Of a stretch of 64,000 bases of DNA, positions 47,688-60,325 are shown piece after piece (position 1 is the first letter of the stretch; the number at the start of each line of letters is the position of its first letter). Made by a program: the position numbers and the translations under genes. The notes beneath the pieces were generated by a model. That model worked only from the letters and a program-made list of their open reading frames with translations, was not told the origin of the DNA and did no database searches. The DNA lies in NCBI RefSeq assembly GCF_028502605.1, contig NC_079237.1:2728001-2792000 (forward strand), given 5' to 3'. Source of the DNA: Trichoderma breve (taxonomy: Eukaryota > Ascomycota > Sordariomycetes > Hypocreales > Hypocreaceae).

Positions 47688-49595
47688 ATGGGTGCCTCCA
47701 AGAAGACTATGGGCGAGTCAAAGCTGCCCACCAATTCCGCTCGCATGTCCACTCCTCCTCCTCCATCAGATCGCGGCCGCCTAGACTCAAAACCAAATGC
47801 CGAGAGCAGTGGCAATACGATGCGACAGCTGCGAAGCAGGGCCAGGGCTAGTGATGTGACCCATCCAGCAGCTTTCGACGTCGATGCCGTCGACAATCTC
47901 CTATTGAGGGAACTTCAGCCTCATCGTGAAAGCACTCCTGGAGCCAGTCCCTCTCGCAAACGCCAGAGGATAAATGGCGATCGGTTGGTCACACCCCCAC
48001 TGGGACGCTTTACATCCTTCTAACAACATCTTTAGTTTCATCCCTACTCGCACTGGCCAGGATTTGCAAGCCAGCTTTAGCCTTCTGCATGAAGATGCCT
48101 CTCCCGCCACGCCGTCAAGGCATAAGAAAAGGACGCCGCAGGGCGAACTTCATTTCCAGAAGAGTATGAATTTTTTCCCTCTCCACCGACAAATGAAACG
48201 AAACCAAGTGCTAATCATGACGTAGCCGAAGAAGCCAATCGCACATTCTCAACACTGTTGCGTGCGGAGCTGTTTGAGGGATCAGTGCCGCAATTGACAC
48301 CTGCTCTCTCACCAGACAGCAACCTGCCAGCCTCTTCGCTTGTCAGCGTTCAGGATGGCACACGATCTCACACTCCTCCTAGTCACGGTTCCGTAGTAAC
48401 CCTACCTTCATCACTCACTCCCTCAACCCCCCACAAGAATCTCTTCTCATATCTCTCACCACGTCAACATGGTCATCCTGTGGGCCATCTCACCCCATCC
48501 AAAACCCCGCAGAGTCGGCATGGCCCGAATCTGGATACAAGAGCAGAGATCTACAGCCTATCTCCTGTGCGTCTTGGCAGTCAGCAGATGCTCTTGAGTC
48601 CACGTCGCCAACCTCGAGCGGTCAGCAAAGTCCCCTACAAGGTTCTTGACGCACCCGAGTTGGCAGACGACTTCTACCTCAACCTCGTTGACTGGGGGAG
48701 TGCAAATGTTCTGGGAGTCGGGCTGGGATCCAGCGTTTATATGTGGAATGCACAGACTTCCAAGGTCAACAAGCTATGTACTTTGGAGGATGATACCGTA
48801 ACAAGTGTATCATGGATACAAAAAGGCACGCACCTTGCCATTGGAACCGGGAAGGGTCTTGTCCAGATCTGGGATGCCGAAAAAGCTAGAAGATTAAGGA
48901 CCATGACTGGACACACGGCCCGAGTTGGGTCCCTGGCGTGGAACTCACATATCCTGACGTCTGGCTCTCGCGACCGCCTGATATACCACAGAGACGTTCG
49001 AGCACCAGACCAGTGGCTCAAAAAGCTTGTCGGGCACAAGCAAGAAGTTTGTGGTTTGAAATGGAACTGCGAGGATGGGCAGCTGGCCAGCGGTGGCAAC
49101 GACAACAAGCTGATGGTCTGGGACAAGCTCTCAGACACACCGCTGTGGAAATTCTCAGATCACAATGCCGCCGTCAAGGCTATTGCGTGGTCACCGCACC
49201 AGCGAGGCCTACTTGCCTCTGGCGGCGGTACAGCCGACAGACGCATCATATTTCACGACACAGTCAAGGGAACCGTTGTTAACGAAATCGACACCGGAAG
49301 CCAAGTGTGCAACCTTGCTTGGTCCAAAAACTCCAACGAAATCGTCTCGACACACGGCTACAGCCAGAACCAGATCGTTGTGTGGAAGTATCCGTCTATG
49401 ACGCAAGTAGCCAGCTTGACGGGACATACATACCGCGTTCTGTACCTAGCAATGAGTCCCGACGGCCGTGTCATTGTGACGGGAGCCGGTGACGAGACAT
49501 TACGTTTCTGGTCTTGTTTCGGTCGACGACCCGGCACTCGCGAGGATGGTGAGACTGGAGGCGGCAAATTCGCCGACTGGGGCATCATCCGATGA
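47688..49595 (+). CDS. cdh1: APC/C activator CDH1 (fizzy-related, WD40)
   Basis: Three exons (47688-47983, 48036-48163, 48226-49595) encode 597 residues. Splicing of intron 1 creates the C-box DRFIPTRTG needed for APC/C binding. A disordered region with many SP/TP sites (CDK control) follows. The KVPYKVLDAPELADDFYLN segment opens the seven-bladed WD40 propeller (for example ARRLRTMTGHTARVGSLAWN and SGGNDNKLMVWDKLSDTPLW). The protein ends GIIR, the C-terminal Ile-Arg tail that docks on APC3/Cdc27. Cdh1 directs the anaphase-promoting complex to mitotic cyclins and other substrates in late mitosis and G1. The RIYLLP-like Cdc20 pattern is absent and the fizzy-related pattern is present. A long pyrimidine-rich leader precedes the start. 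Confidence 0.95.
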
Positions 49596-50581
49596 AATTT
49601 AGCTTGTGGCTGATCAAGTCATAAAGAGGACATGATAAATCTGGTTGACTTCATATCTCTCCTTTGACAAGATGCTCTATCTTCTATGTTTATACCCGGG
49701 GCGTCTCGTACCTTCTTTTTTCTTCAACACACCTTTATTTGGTTTTGCTCTTTTTTGGTTTTTTTTTACGCGAGGAGTTGTGTGTCGTTTGGCAATGCGT
49801 GCGAGCGAGCTTCCACGCCAGAGCTCTGGGATATTGAAAGTGCGGAAGGGAAACGCGATAACGTCTTTACTATTCATTTGATTGTATCATTTGGCATAAT
49901 CCGGCGCGGTGGTTGATGAGGGGACCACTCTTTTCATGACCATGGTAACCAACTTTTTTTTTTTTTTTTTTTTTTTCTGGTGTTTGGGTTGGGCTTTCTA
50001 TATATCAAAGCCCAAAAGGCGGTCATTGGCTTTTTTATTTGAACACCTCCCCCCTCGCAGATGAAGGGGCGAGTCCAGTCAATTGGGACGACAGAAAAGG
50101 AAAATCGTCCTGGTAGCGGTTTTTGATTGTTGTTGCTTCACGGCAGCTTAGCGCATCTATAGAGAGGACAGGAGAAACATGTCTGATCATGAACCAGAGA
50201 CAAAATATATTACGTATCTACACTTGATGAGTAAACCCTCTGTGCCCGAGTGATGGAGATAATGATGTGTAAGTGTGTGAAAACAGAAAAAGAAAAAGGT
50301 TCATAATCATTGAGCAATAAATACATGGCAAGACGTTATAAAGAACAAAAGGAATACTCCAAATCCGTCATCCAAACAAACCCACGCTCAAGTGCCCCCC
50401 GTTGTAGTAGCTACAGACAGACTCCCTTTGCCGCTATGAAATTGGACTCTCGTAAGACTCGAAAAAACAAAACCCCCATAGGATATCATTCCAAAGATAC
50501 ATTAAGAACCCGGCTCATCTACTGTTATATCCAGGTGTATGACATCAGACGACGTCATCATCATCGATTCCTTGTACTTCT
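49596..50581. other. Convergent 3' region, CDH1 / GPC1
   Basis: 986 bp with several T-rich tracts including an uninterrupted run of 23 T. No gene recognised. Confidence 0.5.
49954..49976 (+). repeat. Poly-T run (23 T)
   Basis: An uninterrupted homopolymer in the convergent 3' region. It could be a nucleosome-excluding poly(dA:dT) element, and its exact length is also prone to sequencing error. Confidence 0.85.
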
Positions 50582-52225
50582 TCACTCCTGACCCGGCTTC
50601 CGTTCCCTCGCAACACCTTCATCTCCGTTGTCGACGCCAGTTGCGCTAATCTTAGAGTTCTCATCTAGCAGTGGTATGTGATCCAAGCTAGTGGACCGGT
50701 TCTTCCCGGCGTCGGGTCGCATTGGCGAGGGTGCCAGTTGCGCATCTAAACTCGTAGCCTGCACAGGAACACCATCCATGTGCGGAGCGATCTGAGGCGA
50801 TTGGAGCAGAGTCTCTGGGTTGTTCTGCCACTTGATGACGTCTGCTCTCATAGCCTCGAGCTCCTTCTGGAATCTCTTGCCAAAGACATCGATGTAGAAC
50901 GTTGCGCCGTTATAGATACTCCAGCCAAACACGACAAGCAAGAAGGCAGTGGATGCCCACCGGCTGATGAACCAAAGTGGACATGGCAGAATAGTAAGAC
51001 AGGCATAAGCGTACTGAATCAGCATAAACGTTGGCTCCTGTAACGCGGCCGGGCGAGCGAGGACGAATTTGCCGATCCAGGTCTTTGCATAGGATCTTCG
51101 AAGCCAGGTGAAGGATGTAGGCCTGCCGGCAGCAATCTTTTCCCTTCGGCGCACGGTGATGAAGAAGTAGTAGCCTAGCTGCCAGATTGCGTATGGAATC
51201 GTGCTCCAGGCGAGCATGGACAAGACATTGGCGTATGCCGTAGGAGAACCAGGGTTCGCGGTCTTGATGGCCCAGATGGCGGGGAAACGTGTCTTCTGTA
51301 GCTCGGGGGGATAGAGGTGGACAATGCAGTGAAGCGTCGCGCAAGGCATGATGTGGATGAAGAGCGATGTGACCTTGTCAAAGCTGTGGAATACCAACGA
51401 GTTACGCCACATGATGATTGCCACAGCATTGTTTCCAAAAGCCAGACAGTAGGCAGCCGTGAAGAGCCGTTTCGATTGGGGAAAGACCCAGAGACTCAGA
51501 CTCAGAAGAACATTGACAAAGTAGCAGAGATCGGCCAAGAAGTAGTGATATCCACGTCGATGATACGTGAAAATCCGAATGGGCATAAAGTATATGAGCT
51601 GGGCCGTATACCAGATATGAAACCACTCCGGATAGCCACCCATCAGATATCCGCTCGCAAAGATGTTCATAACGCCACAGATGAAGGATATCTTCTCTCG
51701 GAGGCTGATGGCCTTTGTATCATTCCACTGCTTGCCGAGCTTCTCGACTCGCTGCCTCATGCGCTTCCTATATCGTTCGAGCTGTTCATCGGCCGAGGGG
51801 ACACGCCGCCTCCATTCCTCCACCATTCGGTCGCGGGCATTCTGGGTTCTCGACTTGAAGGCATCTCGAGACCGTCGCACCTTGTCGGTCTGGGCAGAGA
51901 TGCCCCTCTGGAGCTTCTCGAGCTGCTGAGGCAGGGCAAAATTGTCTAACAGGTCGAGGACTGTCAAGCGGTCAAGCGGTGGGAGGGCATCCCAGTCGTC
52001 CTGGTATGTGCTGCTGCTACCAGAGAAGGAAGGGTTCCTTGAAAGCCTGTGGCTCTTGGGAGTCGTAGCACTGAGGCTGGGGGAGTCGAGGATTTCAGCA
52101 TCCATGGGCGATGAGCTCAGGGGGGAAGCAAGCTCGGCCTCTGCCATGGCGGGCAGCGAGCGCTCTCCATTGACAGTCGACCTGGTCTCTGGTGTTGAGA
52201 CAGGCGTCGAAGTTTCTTCGTCCAT
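50582..52225 (-). CDS. gpc1: Glycerophosphocholine acyltransferase GPC1 (DUF2838 membrane protein)
   Basis: A single-exon gene of 547 codons, unusual in this intron-rich window. About 90 disordered residues come first, then amphipathic and charged helices (LEKLQRGISAQTDKVRRSRD; WRRRVPSADEQLERYRKRMR). A polytopic membrane region spans about residues 180-450, with YPEWFHIWYTAQLIYFMPIR, GYHYFLADLCYFVNVLLSL and PCATLHCIVHLYPPELQKTR. The C-terminus is disordered and Ser/Asp-rich. This matches the Gpc1 family (yeast YGR149W), which acylates glycerophosphocholine to lysophosphatidylcholine in the phosphatidylcholine remodelling cycle at the ER. Conserved His and Trp residues of the membrane core are present. 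Divergent from SMC1. Confidence 0.92.
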   Translation of the reverse strand: MDEETSTPVSTPETRSTVNGERSLPAMAEAELASPLSSSPMDAEILDSPSLSATTPKSHRLSRNPSFSGSSSTYQDDWDALPPLDRLTVLDLLDNFALPQQLEKLQRGISAQTDKVRRSRDAFKSRTQNARDRMVEEWRRRVPSADEQLERYRKRMRQRVEKLGKQWNDTKAISLREKISFICGVMNIFASGYLMGGYPEWFHIWYTAQLIYFMPIRIFTYHRRGYHYFLADLCYFVNVLLSLSLWVFPQSKRLFTAAYCLAFGNNAVAIIMWRNSLVFHSFDKVTSLFIHIMPCATLHCIVHLYPPELQKTRFPAIWAIKTANPGSPTAYANVLSMLAWSTIPYAIWQLGYYFFITVRRREKIAAGRPTSFTWLRRSYAKTWIGKFVLARPAALQEPTFMLIQYAYACLTILPCPLWFISRWASTAFLLVVFGWSIYNGATFYIDVFGKRFQKELEAMRADVIKWQNNPETLLQSPQIAPHMDGVPVQATSLDAQLAPSPMRPDAGKNRSTSLDHIPLLDENSKISATGVDNGDEGVARERKPGQE

Positions 52226-54088
52226 TTTGGCGGGGGGTCAGGGCTGGGCTTGCACCTTGTTCATGAAACCAAATACGACAGTCCAAACGATTTGAGACAC
52301 GGTAAATAGCCCACGACAATCAGCAGCCAAGCCAGATCAAATAATGACGGCCAGAGCAGTGTGATTGAACGTTGTTATCAAAAGCGGTGGCAAAATTGAC
52401 ACTGCATGCAATGACAACGGATTGACGACAGATCGACACGTGGGTCAAGGGGACACGGCGAGCTTAGGAAGCAGAAAAGAACAATAAGTAGGGGAGGAGA
52501 GGATGGAGGGGAGGGAGAAAGAGGGAAAGACCGCCAGCAGTGAAAGTGTCGTTGACGCTGGAAGGATCCGGAGATGACTCGAGAAAAATCAAAGTTGAGA
52601 AGAAAACAAGAGGAGATTCTCTTTTAGGTTGCAGGTCGACACGAGCCTAAAATGACGACTGATGCTGCCCTCGATGATCATCCGCGAAACGCCTTGGAAG
52701 TGTTGCTGGCAGACCCATGTGATTACCTTCCGACGAGTCCACCGCAGTTAAGAAGTACCGGGGGCTACATTAGAGTACTTGGATGTACCAGCATGCGATT
52801 CTAAATCTACGCATGAAGCGAGTAGCTTTGGGTAACGCTTTCTCGCATGGTCGCCCACCATGAAGCAAGCCAAGTATTTCAGAACACGGCAGCCCGCCAA
52901 CTCCCCCAACTCCACATGCTCCAGCTGCCTTAGCGGCTCCAGGACCCCTGCGCCCAACAAAGAGTGTACATGCATCAAGTACTGCTATGTAAGCATTTGG
53001 AAATAAGAGGCAGTGTCTCTCATTGGGCTGGTGACATTTTCACATGCAACTTTGGACAGCTACCCGATGGCAGAGAGAATGGAAGCAGGAGATGCATGCT
53101 GAAAAGGTCTTGTGCACGGCAGCCCAATCTACTGATAAGGTACCAAGAGGTAGTATAAACCGAACTTGGCTGGATATCTATACCTGTAGATACCTACTGC
53201 TGTTATGTAGGCAGGTATAAGAGGAGTACCAGGCGGCTAAGAGAAAAAAAACCAATGTGGCCTTGTCCACCTGACCTTGCTGTCCATCGAGATGCTGAAT
53301 TTTTTTAACCTTCCACAAGGTGGAAAGCTGTGAAGGATAAGATTTTTGGTAGACTCAGAGCCATTGCTGGATAGCAGGTGCTGCGATTCTGCTCTCTGGT
53401 TGGAGGAGACAGAACAAAGGTCGACCGGGCGCTAACAGGGCAAAACCTCCAGCCTCGAGTCAGCTGGGCGGTGGCATGTGTCTGGCTGCTTGAATGAATC
53501 CGGAAGCGAGTCACGTGAATCAATTCAGGTCGAGTCAATGCAATTGAAAACAGCCGGCAATTGATGAGAACAAGCAGGATGAGGTACAACGTAGAAGTAC
53601 CAGCCGCGGAATGCGGAGGATAGAATAATCCGGCTAATCAAGGCTCCAAGCTCTCTGTTGATGCTAGACTAGCGGTTTGCTTGCTGGTTGAGCAGAAAAC
53701 GGCCCTACTAAAAATCCCCCACCATTTTACTGAGTGCGGTGCTCCGTACTAGGCCAAGTCCTCCTAGTGGTGCTACCTGGATTTAGTGAGCTATACGGAA
53801 TCGCCAGTTCGCGACGCGTCAAGTGCCATCTCCATCTTGCATTGCGCAACTCGCAGCAGCACCGCTAAAGTATTTTCTAGCATGACGGGCTGGCGTCTCA
53901 TGTCTTGTGCGAGATACTTTTGATTTACGCGACACCGCCTATGATCCCAGAGCGCCGAATCATCCCCGTTGAATGGTGTTGTCAACATCTTGAATTGCCC
54001 TCCGCGCGTGCTCCAGTCGCCAGAGCCGCACCGCCTCCAACACAGTGTTTTGCATCTTAACCAGTCGATACTTGGCATCTAGTTCACC
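52226..54088. promoter_or_regulatory. Divergent region, GPC1 / SMC1
   Basis: 1.86 kb. An MCB element ACGCGT lies at 53814-53819, and a GTGCTCCGTACT element near 53741. The open frames at 52748-52978 and 53305-53589 have no supporting features. No RNA gene recognised. Confidence 0.45.
53814..53819. promoter_or_regulatory. MCB-type element ACGCGT
   Basis: A perfect MluI cell-cycle box 270 bp upstream of the SMC1 start. MBF-type factors bind this in fungi to drive G1/S expression of replication and cohesion genes. Role inferred from position. Confidence 0.45.
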
Positions 54089-57000
54089 ATGGGTAAACTC
54101 ATACGCCTCGAGCTTCAGAGTATGTCTTGTCGAATCTCTGTTTGCGGCTGCCCGCTCCAACTAACAATGCGCCTCAAGATTTCAAGTCTTACAAGGGCCA
54201 CCACACCCTCTTGTTTGGCGATTCCTACTTCACTTCCATCATCGGGCCCAATGGATCGGGTAAATCGAATTCGTAAGTCATAGTGATCAAATTTGCATGT
54301 CACCTCGTTTCCCCGGTATACTAATACCATGGGTGGATAGTATGGACGCCATCTCCTTCGTCCTTGGCATCAAGTCTTCTCATTTGCGATCCACTCACCT
54401 GAAAGAACTCGTCTACCGAGGACGTGTCTTGAAAACCTCAAAAATTAACGACGATGGTTCCGCTGAAGCAACTGCAGACGCCAGCAATTTTGCCGACGAC
54501 GATAAGGCGTCTCGAGGCGATCCAAAGACCGCCTGGGTCATGGCGGTATATGAGGACGACGCTGGCGAAGAACAGAGGTGGAAGAGGACCATCACGAGTG
54601 GAGGAGCCAGTGAATATCGCATCAACGACCGGGTGGTTACGGCTCAACAGTACAACGATGCTTTGGAAACGGAAAACATTCTGATCAAGGCCCGCAATTT
54701 CCTCGTTTTCCAGGGTGATGTCGAAGCCATCGCTTCGCAATCTCCGCAGGACCTTACGCGGCTCATTGAGCAGATCTCGGGAAGTTTGGAATATAAAACT
54801 GAGTACGAAAAGCTCCAAGTCGAGGCAGAACAGGCCATCGAGAACCAAAACTTTCAGTTCCATCGCCGCCGTGGTATCAACTCCGAAATCAAACAGTATC
54901 GGGAGCAAAAGAAGGAGGCGGACAGTTTCCAGAAGAAGACAGAGGAAAGGGATGCGGCCATTGTTACGCACTGCCTCTGGAAGCTGTACCACTTTCAGAA
55001 AGCTATGGACGATTCAAGCACCGCTATCCAAGAGCACCACGAGGACTTGAAGGAGATGCGGAGAAACGTGGAAGAGTTTGAAACTCAACTTGATTCAGCC
55101 CGAAAGGAACAATCTGCAGTTCAGAAACAGGTCAGCAAGGTGGAAAAGGATATCAAGCACAAGGAAAGAAGCATTGAGGACAAGGAGAACGCCCTGGTTC
55201 CGTTTGACGAGAAAATCCACGAGTCTTCGCAGCAAATTGACAAGCTCCAAGCTCAGGCACAGAAAGTCGGTAAGGAGCTCGAGGAACAGACAGACATTGT
55301 GCAGAAGGTCCAGAAAGATATTGGGAGCGTCAAAAAAGCACAGGATCTGTTTGAAAAAGATATCAAGGATCAGCTGAAGAAGCAAGGCCGAGATATTAGC
55401 GACGACGACCGCAAAGAATACAACACACTCCGAGCCCAAGTCTTGGCCCGTACCGGCTCCAACCAAGCAAAATTGGAGAACCTTGAGCGACAGAGGAAAG
55501 CGGATGAAGTCACTGTCAGTAGTCTCAAGGGCAAAGTAGACAGCATCTCAGGAACCATTGAAAAAATGGAAGCAGAGCTGACTAGCATCGGCGAGAGGCG
55601 AAGCGCTGCCGATTCTGCAACCAAGGACATTACCAATGACATTGCCGCCAAGAAGAAGGAATTTAACCAGCTCCAATCTGAGCGAGTTCGAACTAACCAA
55701 AAAAGAACCGAGCTCGAAGAGAAGCTTGAGGACGTCGCAAGGAAGCTTAGAGAAGCCGACGATGGTCGCCGTCAAAATGATCGAGAGGTACGCATGAAGG
55801 AAATGGTGACGACTTTGAAGCGTATATTCCCTGGAGTTCGCGGTCGTATCGGAAACTTGTGCACACCCAAGCAGAAGAAGTTCGACGAGGCCGTTATTGT
55901 TGCCTTGGGAAGAGACTTTGACTCCGTAGTTGTCGATACGGAAAAAACCGGTGTGGACTGTGTTCAGTATTTGAAAGAGCAGAGATTTCCTCCCATGACC
56001 TTTATTCCGCTGGACAACATCAAGGTTAATGCTGTCAACACCGCAATCAAAGGCTTCCCCGGTGCGAGACTCACCATCGACACCATCAACTTTGATGCTT
56101 CGGTTGAGAGAGCCATGTCATACGCATGCGGCAGCTCTGTGGTTTGTGATACCCTTGACATTGCTAAGCACATTTGCTATGACAAGAAAATCCCCGTCAA
56201 GGCTGTTACGGTGGAGGGATACATCATCCATAAGGCTGGCTTGATGACAGGCGGTCGTGGTCCCGAACCTAAGGGTGGAAAGCGCAAGTTTGAAGAAGCC
56301 GATGTCCAGAATCTCCAGCGTATGGCAGCCAAGCTGAAGAGCGAGATCGATCGCCTTCCCAAGGCGGATCGTCGGGGAACCCAGGAGGAATCTCTCCATA
56401 TCGAGCTCAACGGACTTGAACGGCAGCTAGTGGCGACTAGGGACGAGCTGGCAGCCTTGAACAAGAACTGGACAAGCAAGAAGCGCGAATTGGACAGCCA
56501 AAAGAAGCAGCTCCAGGAACTTCAGCCCAAGTACGAGCAGCAATTATCGCAACTGAACCGTACAAAGGAGACGGTCCAGGAGTTTAAGGACGCTATTGCT
56601 CGCGTGGAAGATGAAATCTTTGATGGGTTCTGCAAGAAACTTGGATACAGCGACATTCGCGCGTACGAGGCTTCTCAGGGTAAACTAGAGCAGGAGATTT
56701 CCGAGAAGCGCAACCAATACGAGGTTCAGAGGCAGAGACTGGAAAGTCGACTCAAATGGGAAATCACGCGCCACAGTGACACGGAAGCACGCATCAAGAG
56801 GATACAAGATCAGATCCGACGTCTCAAACAAGACATGAGGACATACAACAAGGAAAAGGCCGAAATCGAAGAGTCGATGCGCGATGATCAGGATGAGTTG
56901 GAAGCTCTTGGAGAGACATTGGAAGAAATGAAGGCGGAGCAGTTGGAAAAGAACCAAAAGGTCAACGAGGCTCGAGCCGAGCTACAAAAACACAGCAAGG

Positions 57001-58041
57001 ACATTGAAGCCTGCCAGCGCGAGATTAACGCCCTGGAAACCACTGTGCAGAAGAACAGCGCAGGCAAATCCGCACTCCTGCGAAGATGCAGACTCGAACA
57101 GATCCAGATTCCGTTAGCCGGAGGCGCTCTTGACAACCTACCGACAGAAGATGACTTACTGCGACAAGATCCAGATGCCATGGACGTCGATGGTGGAGAA
57201 GATGATATGATGGATATTGCTCTTGATGATCATGGTATCGAAATCGATTTCGATGGTCTCGAGGAGGACTTGAAAGAGTCTGGTGAACCTAGTGTCGAAG
57301 ACACCTTGACGGAGAAGATTTCATCCCTAACAGCAGAGCTGGAGAAGCTGAATCCCAACATGAGAGCCATGGAACGACTAGAAAGCGTCGAGACGAGGCT
57401 CAAGCAGACGGACCAAGAATACGAAGACTCGAAATCAACGGCCCACAAGGCGAAGGAAGCCTTCAACAGCGTCAAGCAGAAAAGATACGAGCTGTTCAAC
57501 AAGGCCTTTACTCACATTCAGGAGCAGATATCCAACGTCTACAAGGATCTCACGCGATCAGATGCCTACCCGCTGGGTGGCCAGGCCTACTTGGACATTG
57601 AAGAGGACACAGACATGCCCTATTTGTCAGGTATCAAATACCATGCCATGCCGCCGCTCAAGAGATTCCGAGACATGGAGCATCTGTCTGGTGGTGAAAA
57701 GACCATGGCAGCACTGGCGCTCCTCTTCGCCATCCACAGCTACCAGCCAAGTCCTTTCTTTGTCTTGGACGAAGTCGACGCAGCGTTAGACAATGCCAAT
57801 GTGGACAAGATCAAGAAGTATATCCGGGAACACGCGGGCCCTGGCATGCAGTTCATTGTCATCAGTTTGAAGGCCGGTCTATTCCAAGACAGCGAGAGTC
57901 TTGTCGGCGTATATCGTGACCAGGAGGTGAACAGCTCCCGGACGCTAACATTGGATGTAAGTCATTTGATAACCGCCGCTATACTTGAGGGCACAGCAAA
58001 GCTAATTCATTTATCCACTTTAGCTGAGGAAATATGCCTAG
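54089..58041 (+). CDS. smc1: Cohesin subunit SMC1
   Basis: Four exons (54089-54119, 54179-54272, 54341-57956, 58024-58041) encode 1252 residues, as expected for SMC1. The start is MGKLIRLELQNFKSYKGHH. Walker A GPNGSGKSNSMDA lies at about residues 33-45, followed by two long coiled coils that flank the hinge (about 535-678, FPGVRGRIGNLCTPKQKKFD to YIIHKAGLMTGG). Also seen are the ABC signature HLSGGEKTMAALAL (about 1157), Walker B FFVLDEVDAALDNANV (about 1181) and the D-loop. The last exon supplies only LRKYA and the stop. An acidic insert (DAMDVDGGEDDMMDIALDDH) interrupts the returning coil. Smc1 pairs with Smc3 and Scc1/Rad21 to form cohesin. Confidence 0.97.
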
Positions 58042-58584
58042 GATTAGGCTCCCGGTATTACTTGTTTATGTATCAATATTAACGACTGGAGAGGCTGTAA
58101 GTAGAGAGCAGGGCAGGCTGGATAGGAAAATGCAGGGAACCAATGAGCGGCGTCGTCGCCTCGACTATTGGAGAACCACGAGCTATGAGTTACTTGGCGC
58201 ATGGATGAATATATTCCCTTTTTCTCTTTTACTAATTAATCGATTTCGCCCTCATGGGTATTGTCGCGATGTAAAGAAGAGTGTGTATTTGTGATGTATA
58301 TACCAGGTTAGAATTAGAGTACCTAGGAGAATAAAGGGAAGATCAGAGCAATCAATGCGGATAATCATGGGAACTTTTCGCTATGATATGTAGCGTAGTG
58401 TGGCATATACAGCGTGAACAATAAGGGTCTCTCTTATATCTAAACCTCCCAACCCATTAATAGGGGGCTTCCAGGTCAATCAATGTACACAATACCAGCT
58501 TCACTGAATAGTTCATACAACGATATCCATGCCGTCAATAACCTCAATTATAGCCACGCCATTTGTCCCATGGCACGTATACTC
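58042..58584. other. Convergent 3' region, SMC1 / FAD oxidase
   Basis: 543 bp of AT-rich 3' sequence between two converging stops. Open frames that extend past the true SMC1 stop arise from reading through the last intron. No other feature. Confidence 0.45.
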
Positions 58585-60325
58585 TCACCATAACTTGAAG
58601 CCACCAGGCACCTTGTGCTGGAACACTCCGCTTGGGTCATACTTCTTGCTGACCTGACGGAGGAAGTTCAGGCTGTCCGCCCCGTAAGAAGCCAGCGGTA
58701 ACTGGTGCGGGCCGGCATAGTTCAGATACTCAAACTTCCGCAGAACCCCATTTCGCTCAGCGACCTTCTCAATAGCTGCAAAGGTGTCTCGGCCTTTCTG
58801 GTAGATAGAGTCGCTAGAGCTCGAGTTCGGCCAGAGAGCAGAGAAAAGAAGGACTGTTGATGTCAGAGTTAGACTTGCATGTACAAGTATATCATACGAG
58901 AAGGTTCTGGGCGGAGCAACTTACCAATACCATTGCCATCCTCGGGGTTCAATCCGAGAACGTTTCCTCCAGTGGCGGCGGAATGTGAAAGCATCACAGA
59001 TGGGAGGGGCTCAAAGGCAAAGTTCCATGTGACACCACCGGCGGGATTGAAGTTGTACAAGGACCCGTTCAAGGTCTTGAAGATGTCTAGCATCGTCTCG
59101 CTCGAGGTCCCGAGCGTAAGCGTAGCGAAGAGCCAGTTCCTATCCACCAAAGTCTGCATTAGGCATATTCGTCCTCTTCATAGAAACGGTACATATATCT
59201 TACGGGGGTGTTCAACTTACAGCGGGGGAGTGGGATTCTCCGCAGCCAGCGAAGCCACGCTCGTGATCGAGGAGGTGTTGGAGATGCTCGGCAGAGCCTC
59301 GAACCCGCTGTACACCTCCGGATGAAGCACAGGCTTCGTATAATAAGCCGAAGCGCTCACCGACCACGCCTTCGCCGCCGAACTGTACAGCAAACCCGCC
59401 TGAAGCGACACATAGGGGTCGAAGTTTGGATCGGCGGCGACGTCGTTGAAAGCGTCGAACACGGCACCGACCTGGGACACATCGTATGAGAAGGTGTTGA
59501 CCGACATGTTGCCCTGCGGGAACGTCTTCAGCTCATAACGCGTTACGACGCCAAAGTTGTTGCCGCCGCCCTTGAGGGCTCGGTACAGGTCGGGGTGGCT
59601 TGTCGCGGAGATGTTTGCGATGGTGCCGTTTGCAAGGACGATCTGGTTGGAGAAGTTAGAATACAGGGGGGATGAAGAGATAGCAAGGAGAGCAATGAAA
59701 CAACAAGTGTGTACATACCTCGTATCCAACAACACCATCACACGCCCAGCCAACTCGCGGCGAGAAGTGCGAGATGCCACCGCCCAGGAGCAGGCCACCA
59801 ACACCGACGAGACCGTTCCTCCCACCAGCGGCAGCAAGATTGAAACCGTCTAGATAGCTGTACACATCGTTCCAAACGGCGCCTGCTCCAACAGCAACCG
59901 AAGTGCCCTTCTCGCTCAGCGACGTCGCGTTCAGGTGCCCCATGTCAAAGGTCACGCCGCCCTGGATGTTGGCGAAGCCTCCGGCCGGAGTGTGACCGCC
60001 TCCTTTCACGGCAAATTGGCATCCTGGTGTCCGTGATGAATTGAGGATTGTCACCGCCTTGCTGATATCCTGTGCGGAACGGGGTCGAACAATGCAGGCC
60101 GGGACGAGGGTCGACTCTTGTATAGAGAACCAGTCGTTCGCGGTGAAGGGCGTGGTGGTGACAATGTCGCCCAGCGCGGAGGCGAGACGATCACACTGCG
60201 GAGGGTCAGCATCGTGTTTATCAGGATGGTGAGGGTTAGGCTCTTACGCATGTGTCGTATGAAGCCGCTGATGCAGCAGCAGCCGCTACCAACGCGGTGG
60301 TCGTGGAACGTTCTGCGAATCTCAT
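58585..60325 (-). CDS. Secreted FAD-linked oxidase (berberine-bridge / VAO family)
   Basis: Begins MRFAERSTTTALVAAAAASA, a clear signal peptide. Then come DWFSIQESTLVPACIVRPRS and the FAD-binding domain: QFAVKGGGHTPAGGFANIQG, which has the His for 8-alpha-histidyl FAD, and GGRNGLVGVGGLLLGGGIS. Next is YRALKGGGNNFGVVTRYELK, then a substrate domain, and the C-terminal BBE motif LRQVSKKYDPSGVFQHKVPG. At the place where bicovalent members have Cys in CxxVGxGG, this protein has Asn, so FAD is probably attached only through His. Several introns are present. The family oxidises sugars, alkaloids or polyketides. The substrate here is unknown, and no biosynthetic cluster surrounds it. Secretion suggests oligosaccharide or external small-molecule oxidation. 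Confidence 0.88.
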
